A stretch of 22,500 bases of DNA from Chondrilla cf. caribensis (lineage: Eukaryota > Porifera > Demospongiae > Chondrillida > Chondrillidae): the NCBI GenBank assembly GCA_964020155.1, contig OZ026561.1, positions 1,559,547 through 1,582,046 on the forward strand, written 5' to 3'. Both the position numbers and the translations under genes were made by a program. The notes below the pieces were generated by a model. It ran no database searches, had not been told where the DNA came from, and worked only from the letters and a program-made list of their open reading frames with translations. Numbering within the stretch: the stretch's first letter is position 1; every line of letters starts with the position of its first letter. Positions 1 to 15,081 of the stretch are shown in pieces.

Positions 1-203
1 ACAGTACATACAATACACACAATACACACAATACATACAGTACATACAATACACACAGTACATACAGTACACACAGTACATACAGTACACACAGTACATA
101 CAGTACACACAGTACATACAGTACAGACAGTACATACAGTACACACAGTACATACAGTACACACAGTACATACAGTATACACAGTACACACAGTACATAC
201 AGG
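1..203. repeat. 10-bp tandem repeat (ACAGTACAYA)
   Basis: A run of about twenty units of ACAGTACATA alternating with ACAGTACACA fills the left edge, so a 20-bp higher-order unit is also visible. The first 50 bases are more degenerate (AATACACAC variants). It probably lies in the MARS2 intron upstream of the first visible exon; no coding function is apparent. Confidence 0.85.
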
Positions 204-557
204 AGGAGTTCATACAGAACGGTGAAAAACCTGGGGTTTTAGCATAACCAAACTGATGACACCAGTACAGCTCGGTGATTAGTTTGGCATTTGTACTGCT
301 ACGTAGCAACCTATATACTGCTGATATGGGGATGCATTAGGCTATGACGTATCCACGACAACAGTGTATTGGCATGACTGTCCACTGCCAACGATTAACC
401 CAACTTGTTCTTACTTGTACATTTTATTTGTACTGGGAAATTGTGGTGGATCAAAAGGTTTGGCAGATGAAGAGGTGGTAGATTAACGATAATTCACTGT
501 GTGTATCTGTCAGTGTGTGGATCTCATCTTGTTATCGCTTCACTCCATTCATGATAG
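204..557 (+). other. Presumed MARS2 intron, no exon seen
   Basis: No segment here reads as the MARS2 residues expected just before the IYVWLDA motif, so I treat it as the 3' part of an intron ending at the AG of 556-557. About 385-501 resembles one half of the MITE family seen at 3563-3737 (shared blocks GGGAAATTGTGG, GGTTTGGCAGAT, AGATTAACGA and a CACTG-like end). Nothing else is recognised. Confidence 0.45.
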
Positions 558-3492
<2,935 letters not shown>

Positions 3493-3562
3493 TGAATATT
3501 ATTTCTCTTAATTGTTACAGTAAAATTTGTGTAATGATACAGATATTAAATTTTCTTAGGTG

Positions 3563-3737
3563 CAGTGAATACTCGTTAATCTACCGTAATTTGTTTTCCA
3601 AGAATATGGTGGATTAACAAGTTTGGCAGATTAAGTGGATATTCATTTGTACTTGTACATTATTTTTATAACGGGAAATTGTGGCGGATTGAAAGGTTTG
3701 GCAGATAAAGCGGTGGCAGATTAACGAGAATTCATTG
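3563..3737 (+). mobile_element. MITE with ~25-bp terminal inverted repeats (family A)
   Basis: The left end CAGTGAATACTCGTTAATCT is the inverted complement, with few mismatches, of the right end (AGATTAACGAGAATTCATTG). The interior repeats the same words in both orientations (GTGGATTAACAAG, GGCAGATTAA, GGCGGATTGAAAGG). The right end is followed by TA; the left flank is TG, perhaps a mutated TA. Related copies lie at about 385-501, 13838-14012 and 19690-19775. CAGT ends and TA targets suggest a Tc1/mariner/pogo-derived non-autonomous element, which is an inference. Confidence 0.75.
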
Positions 3738-4115
3738 TACATATTGTGGTAAGAATTATGTTACCACTATATGTGGGAATGTGTATTGTGGTAAGAATAT
3801 GAATTGTGGTAAGAATTATGTTTAGGCGTGCATGCATTACTTGCATGTATTGCTCTGAATTGAGGATCAGTCATTTCTGCATGAGCTTGTTGGCAGACCT
3901 GTAGCAGGGGTGAGGACAATGTCGCCCCACATGTGATCCCGAATCAGAGGCCATGGCCGGTAATTGCTTTCAGAGTCAATCATAATCATACTTAATTGCC
4001 TCCACGTATGTAGCCATCTATGATAATCTCTGTATATATATTGTATTATTATACATTGTGAATCATTCAATCGATCATCGGATTTAATATAATAATATAA
4101 TTATCTGAGACTCGT

Positions 4116-4123
4116 TATATATA
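4116..4123 (+). promoter_or_regulatory. Candidate TATA box for TCTP
   Basis: TATATATA lies 117 bases before the TCTP start codon. About 20-30 bases downstream is a pyrimidine-rich stretch (GTTTCCGCTT), where a 5' terminal oligopyrimidine start typical of TCTP mRNAs could sit. Only the motif and its position support this. Confidence 0.35.
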
Positions 4124-4239
4124 CTAGTGTTAATTTGCGTTTCCGCTTATATCTCGTGTTTCACCGGTTTTGTGTGGAGAGGAACAGTAATAGTTAACCG
4201 ACGTAGTCTACTGGAGAATCCCATCCCTACTCCCTCAAG

Positions 4240-6827
<2,588 letters not shown>

Positions 6828-7158
6828 GTACGTATGTTTGGACAGCAAATGATGGTTGTAGTGAGATTTTTGTGTACATCCTGCCTGCTGCATTTTGACT
6901 TGTACCATTCAATTTCATCTCATTTGAAAATCTTGTCTAATGGGAACAATTGAGGCCTTCAGTCGAGAGGGCTATTGTTCACAAATGTGACCTAGGTATC
7001 CAACCGTGGACAATATAAACATTTGTACAGTACAAATTTCTTAATAAGTACCCTGATTCGTATGTAAATACCTCTGTTAATACACAAACTTCACTCAGAC
7101 CCTAGCCCATGTACACTATGTCAACCAGTACGAGCCAAGGGGAAAAGGGAGAAAAACT
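6828..7158 (+). other. Probable TCTP last intron/3' region
   Basis: The region follows the strong donor of TCTP exon 4 and should contain, or precede, the last TCTP exon and 3' UTR. None could be singled out because only a few codons are expected. About 7041-7125 holds a fragment of the element also seen at 2456-2585 and 21176-21303 (CCCTAGCCCATGTACAC, ATGTCAACCAGT). Confidence 0.4.
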
Positions 7159-7227
7159 GGCAGCTGAGGGACTCGAACCCAGGGTGTCTGACTAAAGCCA
7201 CCATAGCCTTAAGCCACCACAGCAACC
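7159..7227 (-). tRNA. Degenerate tRNA-Leu-like element (tRNA pseudogene or SINE head)
   Basis: Read on the minus strand, the segment starts GGTTGCTGTGGTGGCTTAAGG (an A-box-like region is included), contains the B-box GGTTCGAGTCC, and ends CAGCTGCC followed by A and then T-rich sequence (TTTTTCTCCCTTTT) that could stop RNA polymerase III. The 5' GGTTGCT and 3' AGCTGCC can pair over most of an acceptor stem. The D and anticodon arms do not fold into standard lengths within 69 bases and the T stem has mismatches, so a functional tRNA is unlikely. Confidence 0.5.
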
Positions 7228-8130
7228 AGTCCTTCCCAATTCTCCTTTCATACTGCCCTGGTGGCACTGGTGACTGCAGTCTTGCACCAGGGCAGTATAA
7301 ATATAAATACAGTACAATTGTGTGGGTTTAATCTGGGGTTTATTTACAAATTATTCAATTGTCTTCGATTCTGTACATCTAAACCAACCTTTGATGGCTG
7401 TATGATATTCCGCATCTCATTTTGTGTCTTCCATATTCCATATGCTATTCTCCCTTAAATCCTTGCATTGGTGGAGACCATATGTTGCTCTCCCTCCAAT
7501 CCCCCCCACATTGGTGGAGGGTTACGAGTATAGTGCTGTGTAACAATCCACTGCACTTCGGCAACCTTTGATGTATGGCTCTATTGGAAGAAACAACTAC
7601 TGTTGTCCTCATAATTGATATGTTGCATTGGTTGTCTCCTTTCTTCATGCAGTGACCCTCACGCGGGGATCAATTTAGAAGTCTTCATTACTACCGATAT
7701 CATTACCATGAGTAACTAGTGCAATGTTAGAACACATTATGCATCCAATATTGTTTTTGCGCCTTAATCAATTACTACTAATATTATTAACATTTCCTTA
7801 TCTTATTTATTGTGCTACACGGACTGTAATTATTGAAGTCAGCTGATGAATTCAACTGTATGTATAACAACGTATCGTGACGATCATTATGATTGATAGC
7901 ACCTTCATAATATGAAAATAATAATAATAATGATAATATTATTGTTATCGCGAATACAATAATTATTTGTGAAGCTGGCCTGATCGATGTGGTCGACCCT
8001 CTAATACCTGAGTGCTAGGGTCTGGTGCCATAGGGCTATACATACATACATTAATACAATGCAAATTGAAATAAAATTGAATTTAAATTGTAAATTAAAA
8101 CTGGCTCATTTAATAATTGAAAATGAATAA
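7228..8130. other. Intergenic region, AT-rich, no gene recognised
   Basis: A small foldback lies at 7249-7303: ATACTGCCCTGGTG recurs as its inverted complement (CACCAGGGCAGTAT) after about 25 bases. CCTCCAATCCCCCCCACATTG sits next to two TTGGTGGAG words near 7470-7520. From about 7680 the sequence is AT-rich with ATAATAATAATG-type runs. AATAAA at 8074-8079 could be a poly(A) signal for an unplaced transcript end. I see no coding region. Confidence 0.4.
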
Positions 8131-9060
8131 GCTAAGCACCCGATCAATATTTGGTCCAGATCTGCAGCTGGCTGGTGGCATGAATTAAGGTATGAAACAA
8201 ACCACATCTCCATACGTGGTGCGTAACCCTATAAATAACTATTATATTATACATTTGAAGGTGATTAATATTTTACTATGTATGGGAGAGAATGGGAATA
8301 GAGGCTATATAAGCACCTTCTGGCATAGCTCTTGGAAGAGAGAGGGTGTTAACCTAATATTTTACAAGACCTCTAGCTGGGTTGTAAACTAACTATAATA
8401 TATGGAACAATCCTCATCTTTGTACAATAAGCCCAGTAACTCTAGGTATGTACATTAGGATGTGCTTAATTTTACTTAAATGTAGGAGGAGGGGGATATT
8501 TACTAATATAAGCACCTTCTGGTGTATGTAGCTCAAAGTAGTGGGGATGTTTCACAATGATACTACTCCAGATCTAACTGGGGACACAAGCTAAATCATG
8601 AAATGTGTAATGTATACTTCCCATTTCTGTAAATGGCCTATAATCCTAGGTGCATTTATAGGTGCTCAATATTCGGAATATTTGGGGAGAATAGGAATAA
8701 AATTGCTAAGCACCTTAAAGCATAGGTCAAGGTGGAGGTAAAAGGTCAAGGTAGAAATTCCCCACCTCCATAATATGTTGCCAATAAGCCTAGCTAGGTA
8801 CATTTGGAGTCAATATGGGAGTCAGTATGGGAGAGAATACGATATAAAACACTAAGCACCTTCTTGCATAGTAGATGGGGTGTGTCAACCTGATATTTTC
8901 TCCAGACCTAACTGTGGATGTGAACTACAATTTAATGATAAAACAATCCACATCTCCGTCCATGTTTGTAATTCCATTTATTCAAGATGGTGCTATATAT
9001 GGGACCAAATTATGGTCCTAGCACCACACTCAGTCTATGGGAGAGAATAGGAGAAAAACA
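8131..9060 (+). repeat. ~200-bp satellite-like units, forward block
   Basis: Degenerate units share the words TATGGGAGAGAATAGGA, CTAAGCACCTTCTGGCATAG, GGGTGT.AAC.TGATATTT, AGACCT.ACTGGG..GTGAACTA and AACAATCC.CATCTCC. The AAGCACC landmark occurs at 8311, 8510, 8708 and 8854, giving spacings of about 199, 198 and 146, so the last unit is shortened. No open reading frame of note. Confidence 0.8.
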
Positions 9061-9687
9061 AATGTAGCCGGGGTTATGGGTTAGCTAGGGAGATGGGAAT
9101 TGTTTCATAAGTTAGTTCATGTACCCAGCTAGGTCTGGCTGAAATATCAAGTTGACACACCCTCTCCCCCTTGAGATACACAAAAAGGTGCTTAGTGTTT
9201 TCTCTCTGATATGTACTCTCCTATACATTGAAAACAATATTAAGCACCTCCGAATGTAACTGGGGTTACGCCCTAGCTAGGTAGATGAGAGTTTCTCTCA
9301 TACATTAGTTCACATCCCCAGTTAGGTCTGGTGAAATATCAAATTTACATGCCCCCTCCTCCATGAGCTATGCAAAAAGGTGCTTAGCGTTTTCTCCTCC
9401 ATACCCTCCCATACATTGAAAAGAAATATTAAGCACTTTCGAATGTAGCTGGGGTTATGGGCCACCTACGGAGATGGGAATTATTTTATATGTTAGTTCA
9501 CATCCCCAGCTAGGTCTGACTGAAATATCAGCTTGACACGCCAAACTTCCCCCATGAGCTACGTATGTTAAGGTGCTTAGTGTTTTCTCCCCTATACACT
9601 CCCATACATTGAAAATATATTAAGCACCTCTGAATGTAACTTGGGTTATGGTTTAGTGAGCTAGGGAGATGGGAATTGTCTCCTAGG
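9061..9687 (-). repeat. ~192-bp satellite-like units, inverted block
   Basis: The same family as 8131-9060 but in the opposite orientation. The complementary landmark GGTGCTTAG occurs at 9187, 9379 and 9572, a regular period of 192-193 bp. Units here are closer to one another than those of the forward block. The turn-around point is near 9060, between GAATAGGAGAAAAAC and TGTAGCCGGGGTTATGG. Confidence 0.8.
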
Positions 9688-9862
9688 TTTGCATAGCTCA
9701 TGAGCCATGTGTCATAGTTGTTAATTTAGCCAATCCTAGCTGTGGGTGTAAACTAGGTTAGGAATCAACTCCCTTCTTCGTTTGTGTCCCTGACCCCTAA
9801 CAGCTACATTCAGATCGAGGTTCTTAAATGTACGTATGGGAGAGTATAGAAGAAAAAAACGC
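9688..9862 (+). repeat. Partial satellite unit, forward again
   Basis: GCATAGCTCATGAGCC, ATCCTAGCTGTGGGTGTAAAC and CAGCTACATTC followed by GTATGGGAGAGTATAGAAG run in the forward orientation, so the inverted block is enclosed by forward units on both sides. Confidence 0.65.
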
Positions 9863-10334
9863 TATAACGCTTTAATTATTATTGATATACTGCAATATTA
9901 AGTTAACTTTAAGAAGTATTAAATGGCATACCTATATACACTGTTAATAATAATTCAATAAAATAAAAAGAACATTTTATATATTCTGATATATAGGTTA
10001 TTGGATTAATCACAATAATTATAGGAACATTCAGTAGTTTATATTCTCATTTCTGTACATATATGCTGTTGAGAGAATACCTTCCATGTGTATGGAGACC
10101 TGATAACAAGAAATACTGTTAACGAGAAGTACTTTGACTTGCACCGTGGATTTCTCGTTAACCAGTTTTCACTGTAATTAATAATAATGCAAAAATAATA
10201 GTAGACCAATTTTAAAATCTACGTATACACACTCCAGACATACACTTGAGATTCACATAAATCCATTACATGAGTGGCGTGATAACACTTACAGTCTCTC
10301 TCATGAGAATCCAAATATATATCGTGATTATGAA
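9863..10334. other. AT-rich region downstream of PECR
   Basis: The 3' flank and UTR of PECR (minus strand). TTTAAT at 9871-9876, which is ATTAAA on the minus strand, is the only near-consensus poly(A) signal found and is rather distant. About 10093-10173 is a palindromic fragment: TTAACGAGAAGTACT and GGATTTCTCGTTAACC face each other, and it ends TTCACTGTA, like the CAGTG-ended MITEs elsewhere in the window. Confidence 0.45.
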
Positions 10335-11183
10335 CTAAAGTTTGCTAATGATGTCATTCACAGGGAGTGGCCAGCTGTCATGGTTGGGGACTTCCCAGGG
10401 ACAACCATACAGACTGGATCCTCCATCAACCTCCACGGTGACCCCAGTTATGTAGCTGGCACCGGGAGACAACAGGAAGCAGACGATTGAGGACACCTCT
10501 GCTGTTGTCCCGAGTCGTCGCGCTGGGATCCTCACTTTGGATGCTTCGAAGATGTCGTCGGGAGCAACGCCCTTGTAGTGAGCAGCTGCGGTGTCAGAGT
10601 AGATGATCCCAGGTGCAATCGCGTTGATGCGTATCCCGCACGATGCCCACTCGATTGCAAGAGATTTCGTGATGTTGTCTACACCAGCTCTGGCCGCACC
10701 CGTGTGTGTCATTCCTGGAAAACCTTTTTTCATGTCGGCTATGATGTTGACAATCGAACCCCCATTCTCTGACATCCAGGAGCGATACGCATGCTGGCAG
10801 CAGTAGAATGTACCAGTCAAGTTCGTTTCTACTACGGCATGCCAGCCTTTGGCGGTAAACGTTGCAGCTGGTCCATAAAATTGACCCCCGCCATTGTTGA
10901 CAAGGAAGTCCAAACGACCGTGGTTTTCAACAGTGCTCTCCATAAGATCCTTAACTTCCTCTTCCTTCCTAATATTGCACTTTTTGGTGAAAACTCTGGA
11001 AGCACCAACGTCCTTGTTGATGTCCTCGGCAGCTTTCGACAAAATGTCTTCCTTCCTAGAAGCTATGACCACGGTGCTCCCTAATTTAGCTAGTTCGCTG
11101 GCAATTGCTCGGCCTATTCCCGTTCCGCCGCCAGTAACAATGGATACCCTACCCGAGAACAAAGCAGGATGTAAAATACTCAT
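10335..11183 (-). CDS. PECR: Peroxisomal trans-2-enoyl-CoA reductase (SDR family), intronless
   Basis: NADPH-dependent reduction of trans-2-enoyl-CoA in peroxisomes, a fatty-acid elongation/phytol-pathway step in mammals. The 282-residue short-chain dehydrogenase/reductase is encoded by a single exon (human PECR, about 303 residues). The Rossmann nucleotide loop is TGGGTGIG (residues 17-24), with VVIASRK ending strand 2 (38-44). LVNNGGGQF (94-102) is the PECR version of the NNAG motif. ETNLTGTFYCCQ, GGSIVNII, GAARAGV and INAIAPGIIYS follow in order. The closest family match I recall is PECR rather than DECR2. It ends in SKL, a canonical PTS1 signal. Residue 169 is Asp where human PECR has the Tyr of YNLTK (see findings). 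The ATG at 11183 is the first in frame and matches the usual short N terminus. It faces the LigB-like gene across 140 bp. Confidence 0.95.
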   Translation of the reverse strand: MSILHPALFSGRVSIVTGGGTGIGRAIASELAKLGSTVVIASRKEDILSKAAEDINKDVGASRVFTKKCNIRKEEEVKDLMESTVENHGRLDFLVNNGGGQFYGPAATFTAKGWHAVVETNLTGTFYCCQHAYRSWMSENGGSIVNIIADMKKGFPGMTHTGAARAGVDNITKSLAIEWASCGIRINAIAPGIIYSDTAAAHYKGVAPDDIFEASKVRIPARRLGTTAEVSSIVCFLLSPGASYITGVTVEVDGGSSLYGCPWEVPNHDSWPLPVNDIISKL

Positions 11184-11323
11184 TATCTTCTCCTATTTAC
11201 GTATAATAGCGACCAGCAAAACAGATAGGTGATCTGTGAACACAGGGATGGAGGTAAAATGGCGTGTTTACAGGTATTAGGTTGGCGACCGATTGCAGGG
11301 GGTTCCCCTACGACGTCTTCAAA
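11184..11323. promoter_or_regulatory. 140-bp bidirectional promoter region between PECR and LigB-like gene
   Basis: The two start codons point away from each other with 140 bp between them, so both promoters must lie here or overlap the coding ends. There is no TATA box. AAAATGGCG at 11256-11264 resembles a YY1 site and also contains an ATG (11259) out of frame with the downstream gene. GACGTC at 11312-11317 resembles a CRE core. Function is inferred from geometry. Confidence 0.55.
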
Positions 11324-13249
11324 ATGGCCTCAAAATTTACTCGGCTGTGTGTTTGTGTTGTTCTTGCTTCCGTTTCGGGTGAGTGAAAAGAAACACCATG
11401 GCTTATTCCGTGTTTCACAAAATGAGCGATGAAACTGTTCAAGCAAGAGGAGATAAAGGAATAATTCCTTCATTGAAGAAAATATTTCCTGGCACTTATA
11501 AATCCGCGCTGGGGGTTAAATGTTACTCTCTTGTTTCATATACACGTTCTCCTTGTTAGTGAACATTGTTGCTATATCTGCGAAAAACGTTATCCCGTGC
11601 AGTAAATCAGAATCTTGTAATACAGAGAGTTGCAATCTTAGTAAAACCATAGGTTTGGGTTTCCATGGCAAAACATTCCGGATAGTAGTCCTTGGTGGAT
11701 CTAATGTTAATTCAATGATTCCAGTTCTTTGGAAGTATTTGTTGTATCTCTGTGCACAATGCACAGTGGTACATGTGTGTATGTACAACATCTGTGACAC
11801 AGGTATGCATACTTAAGTCAATTATGTGTACATGTATAATAATACATTAATATGTGTAGTACATACAGCACACGTATGGCATACAGCTTACACTTAATAT
11901 ACATTCATACATAGCATATAGCATACACATATACCACATACATAGCATATAGCATACATATACCACATACATCTAACATGTATATGTATATTATAGCACA
12001 TACATATACAGTAGAACCTCTATTAAAGGACTCTCCCAATAAAGGACACCATAGAAATCACCTCCCTACAAAGGACACTCTGTAAGGCACCAAAAATAGA
12101 TTTTCCTATAGTGTTAATACATTTTTTTACCTCTGTAGAGTGGACAACCACTCTACAGTGAACAAATGAGCTGGTCCCAATGTGTCCTTTATAAAGAGGT
12201 TCCACTGTATACATACATGCATGATGTACATGTAGTACATATAGCACATACTAGAATTATTATTATTGTAGCACATACAGAACATACACACTACAACAGT
12301 ATGTTTGGAGTACATGCAGTCTCACCTTGTAGGTCCATTGTCATTTTTGCATGGAGCACTTGGGAAGGTTGTTGGTGCCTTTGTGATGCCACACGGCGGG
12401 ATTGCAATCGCTCCGTGGAACCTAAACACAACGAACCAGACAGTAAAGAAGGAAGCAGATGAGATCCATGATGCCTGTGTCAGGGTTGGAAATATGGTTG
12501 GAGAGCTCGAACCAGACGTTGTAGTGCTCAGTACTCCTCACGGGATTGCTGATTTGAATAATTTTGTCTTCTACTTCAACCCTCTCGGCTCCGGATCTGC
12601 TGATACTGATAACTGTGCCTGTCCTCCCTGCTGTTTCAACATATCTGTTCACCTTGAGGTCAACATGACGCACTCCATTGTGACGAATTTGCGAAACTTG
12701 AAAGTGGCAGCATCTGCCCTGAGTGCATATGGTCCTCCTGGTGAATCGGAAGAGCCTTTTCCTTTGAAATGGGGCGAGGTGATTCCTCTTTACTTTTTGT
12801 TGAAAAGTGCTCAAACAAAACCTTTTCACGTGGTCGTTATATCTCAGCCAAGTAGACGCTACACAGACGATGTGAAGATGGTTCCAGAGCTTCTTCAGCT
12901 GGGAAAGCACTTGTACAAACTCTTGGAATCAGTTCCACAGAGAGTCGCCATTGTGATCAGTGGAGATTTGGCTCACACACACTCCAAAGATGGGCCATAT
13001 GGGTATTCCCCCACAGCAGAACCATTCGACCTAGCATGTGGGCAGTGGGTGGAGTCTATGTCTTCTTCATCCCTTCTCGTTGATGCAGCTGGTATTGTTG
13101 ACAAAGCACTTTCGTGTGGGTTCACGGGATTTGTGATGCTTCAGGGATTGTTTGAGGAGAGCGGTGGGTACAACTGGACCTCTGAACTCCTGGTCAACCA
13201 CCATCCTTCCTACTATGGGATGTTGGTTGGAGCTTTTCACAGGCTTTGA
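11324..13249 (+). CDS. Secreted LigB-type extradiol dioxygenase-like protein (2 exons)
   Basis: Resembles the class III extradiol ring-cleavage dioxygenase subunit B (LigB/MEMO-like) fold; substrate unknown. Exon 1 (11324-11378) encodes MASKFTRLCVCVVLASVS plus one base and ends at a GTGAGT donor. Exon 2 (12333-13249) continues in phase, for 323 residues in total. An alternative acceptor at 12356 (TGGAG) is also in phase and would remove eight residues. Exon 1 is a typical signal peptide. Candidate metal ligands are His39 in VMPHGG and His88 in STPHGI; their spacing of 49 equals His12-His61 of LigB as I recall it. WGEVIPLYF, then SGDLAHTHSKDGPYGY with His233/His235, then HHPSYYG follow in the family order. 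Five N-glycosylation sequons (NTT, NQT, NIS, NMT, NWT) fit passage through the secretory route. AATAAA at 13639-13644 may be the poly(A) signal. Exon 1 is assigned from phase and signal-peptide character alone. Confidence 0.78.
11820..11998 (+). repeat. CATA-rich simple repeats in the LigB-like gene intron
   Basis: Irregular repeats of CATACA, TAGCATATAGCATACA and TATACCACATACAT fill this part of intron 1 (11379-12332). The part at 11379-11819 contains no recognised exon or repeat. Confidence 0.6.
12009..12207. mobile_element. MITE, CAGTRGAACCTC family (family B), full copy
   Basis: Left end CAGTAGAACCTCTATTAAAG and right end inverted (CAGTGGAACCTCTTTATAAA) match over about 30 bases, including AAGGAC. 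The 199-bp element is flanked on both sides by TA (12007-12008 and 12208-12209). The interior is itself palindromic (CTCTGTAGAGTGG near CCACTCTACAGTG). It lies inside the intron of the LigB-like gene. Confidence 0.88.
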
Positions 13250-13369
13250 CCCCACCCTGACACTTGTCTACGTCTGTTACATTGGAATTGAACATTGAGT
13301 GATACTGTATTCTGACTGTCAATTAATGTAGTTGGCCATGGTTATTAGTCTGGTGTGAGTATACATGTA

Positions 13370-13469
13370 GAGTGGAACCTCTCTATTAAGGACACTTTGG
13401 GACCTTAAATTTAGTCCTTAATACAGAGGTTTCTGCAATTCAGAGGTTTGTAATAGAGAGGTACCACTG
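13370..13469. mobile_element. MITE, family B, short 100-bp copy
   Basis: Starts GAGTGGAACCTCTCTATTAA and ends with the inverted complement (GAGAGGTACCACTG). TA precedes (13368-13369) and follows (13470-13471). The interior is shorter than in the 12009-12207 copy but keeps GGACACTTTGGGACC. Confidence 0.85.
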
Positions 13470-13837
13470 TACTCTGCAATTATTGATACCAACAGTTAAT
13501 TTTGATATCATACTATTATAATAGCATCATGACATTGTATTGTGTATTTTATACTAATCTACCTAAGTTCTTATGTATATTTCCTACAGCTTCAACATAT
13601 TATGAATTGCATTATGCAACCTTACATTGCAACATTATAATAAATTAAATATATAACTATTGTATACAGTTGTACGCATTGTATATAATGTATGTAATAT
13701 TATATACTGTATGTGGTTGTGCGGTGGACTAAAATATTATCATGGCAATATTATATATGAGCAACGTGCGTCACACATATAACTCTCTGCATGCATGTTG
13801 TCATCTGTTTGTCTAGTTCAACATATTATTGTAGTAT

Positions 13838-14012
13838 AGTGGACTCTAGTTAATACACCACTGCTTTATCTGCCAAAACCTTTTAATCCACCACAATTTC
13901 CCAGTACCAATATAATGTACAAGTACCAAAGAATATCCAGCTAATCCGCCAAATTTGTTAATCCACAATATTCTTTGGAAACGAATTGTGGCGGATTAGC
14001 AAGTATTCACTG
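13838..14012. mobile_element. MITE, family A, inverted relative to 3563-3737
   Basis: Shares CTTTATCTGCCA, CCACAATTTCCCAGTAC and GGCGGATTAGCAAG with the other family A copies, reading in the opposite direction. Ends TATTCACTG. Just beyond, 14027-14064 is a hairpin (AACTACTATCATGTT and its exact complement around a short loop), followed by a second inverted piece of the same family (TTGGCAGATTAGCTGGATAT). Confidence 0.75.
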
Positions 14013-14796
14013 CATGTGAGAAAATTGCAACTACTATCATGTTATACCAACATGATAGTAGTTACAATTTTGGCAGATTAGCTGGATATTCTTTGGTATT
14101 GTGTACTGTATATATATATATGGCTTCTTCCACATTGTATTTGTTGTTCTCTATAATATGTTATTGTATACAATACTTTATAATTTCTTTTCCATAATAT
14201 CAATTAATTTTGACTGATTCGAGTTTTCCAAAGAAATTCCCCTGAAATCCTCATCTCAGATGAAGTAATCTCCTTTTCCAGCTATGTATAGAGTCCCCAG
14301 CACATGTGCACACACGCCTGCATGTATACATACATATAATATTATGTTTATACATAATAATTTGTATAAATACGTATATGTATATTTGTACCATGTTAAA
14401 CTCATGTACCATTATCCAATGGAAGGTTCTATTTCCATAATAATGGAAGTGAATAATCTTATATAATCTGCCACAATTTCCCCGTATACTATAATATTAT
14501 GCCCTTAATTTGCAATGTACATATATCTACCACCAGTGTGGGAAATACAGTATTGCTAATTCCAACAATCCAACAGTCATATTTTGTCAAAAATGAATTG
14601 CAGCAATTTGCAAGATCAGGTGACACTGTCATAATTCCAGCATTACAAACAAATACTGAAGTTCAATAGCTAACAATCTACGTACTACGTAATGGTTAGG
14701 TACATGTATGTATGTACGTATTTTGCCATTCCAACAGAATAGGCTAGGCATAATGGTAATTCAATTTCAACAATAATTCAAAACGAAAGTTGGTTC

Positions 14797-14998
14797 TTAG
14801 TCATTCTTCTCGGCAGGCTTGTCAACGTCTTCCTCTGCTTTGGGCTCCACTGGTTCCTCTGTTACTCCCTTCTCCCCCTCATTGTCCTGTTCTGTGGATG
14901 CCTCCTCGTCCGTTGACATGGTCCTGTTCCATGTATCCTACAGTACCAGTACAGATGACATCAGTGCATGTGTGTGTGTGTGCATGTGCGTGTATGCA

Positions 14999-15081
<83 letters not shown>

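Larger units (their letters stand above)
3493..4239 (+). other. MARS2 3' UTR, MITE and TCTP upstream region
   Basis: The MARS2 3' UTR starts here. ATTAAA at 3545-3550 is a possible poly(A) signal 53 bases past the stop. A MITE occupies 3563-3737. From 3738 to about 4110 I recognise nothing beyond GTGGTAAGAAT repeats near 3747-3820. TATATATA at 4116-4123, followed by pyrimidine-rich CGTTTCCGCTTATATCTCG, is a candidate TCTP core promoter. Confidence 0.5.
13250..14796. other. Convergent intergenic region, MITE-rich
   Basis: 3' flanks of the LigB-like gene (plus) and TPD52-like gene (minus) meet here. It holds a family B MITE at 13370-13469, a family A MITE at 13838-14012 and a foldback at 14027-14064. 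The stretches at about 13473-13837 and 14102-14796 are AT-rich with short ATGTA repeats; I recognise no gene in them. Confidence 0.6.

Noticed and set aside
3867..4070. 67-codon minus-strand frame upstream of TCTP
   Set aside because: No family resemblance, no splice or promoter context, and length within chance expectation.
6828..6953. 41-residue unspliced C-terminal extension of TCTP
   Set aside because: The family ends near GLxxEK and a strong GTACGT donor sits right there, so splicing to a short last exon is more likely.
10578..11232. Plus-strand open frames opposite PECR
   Set aside because: Antisense shadows of a strongly conserved minus-strand coding region.
12422..12910. 162-codon minus-strand frame opposite the LigB-like gene
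   Set aside because: Antisense shadow; the plus strand carries the conserved motifs.
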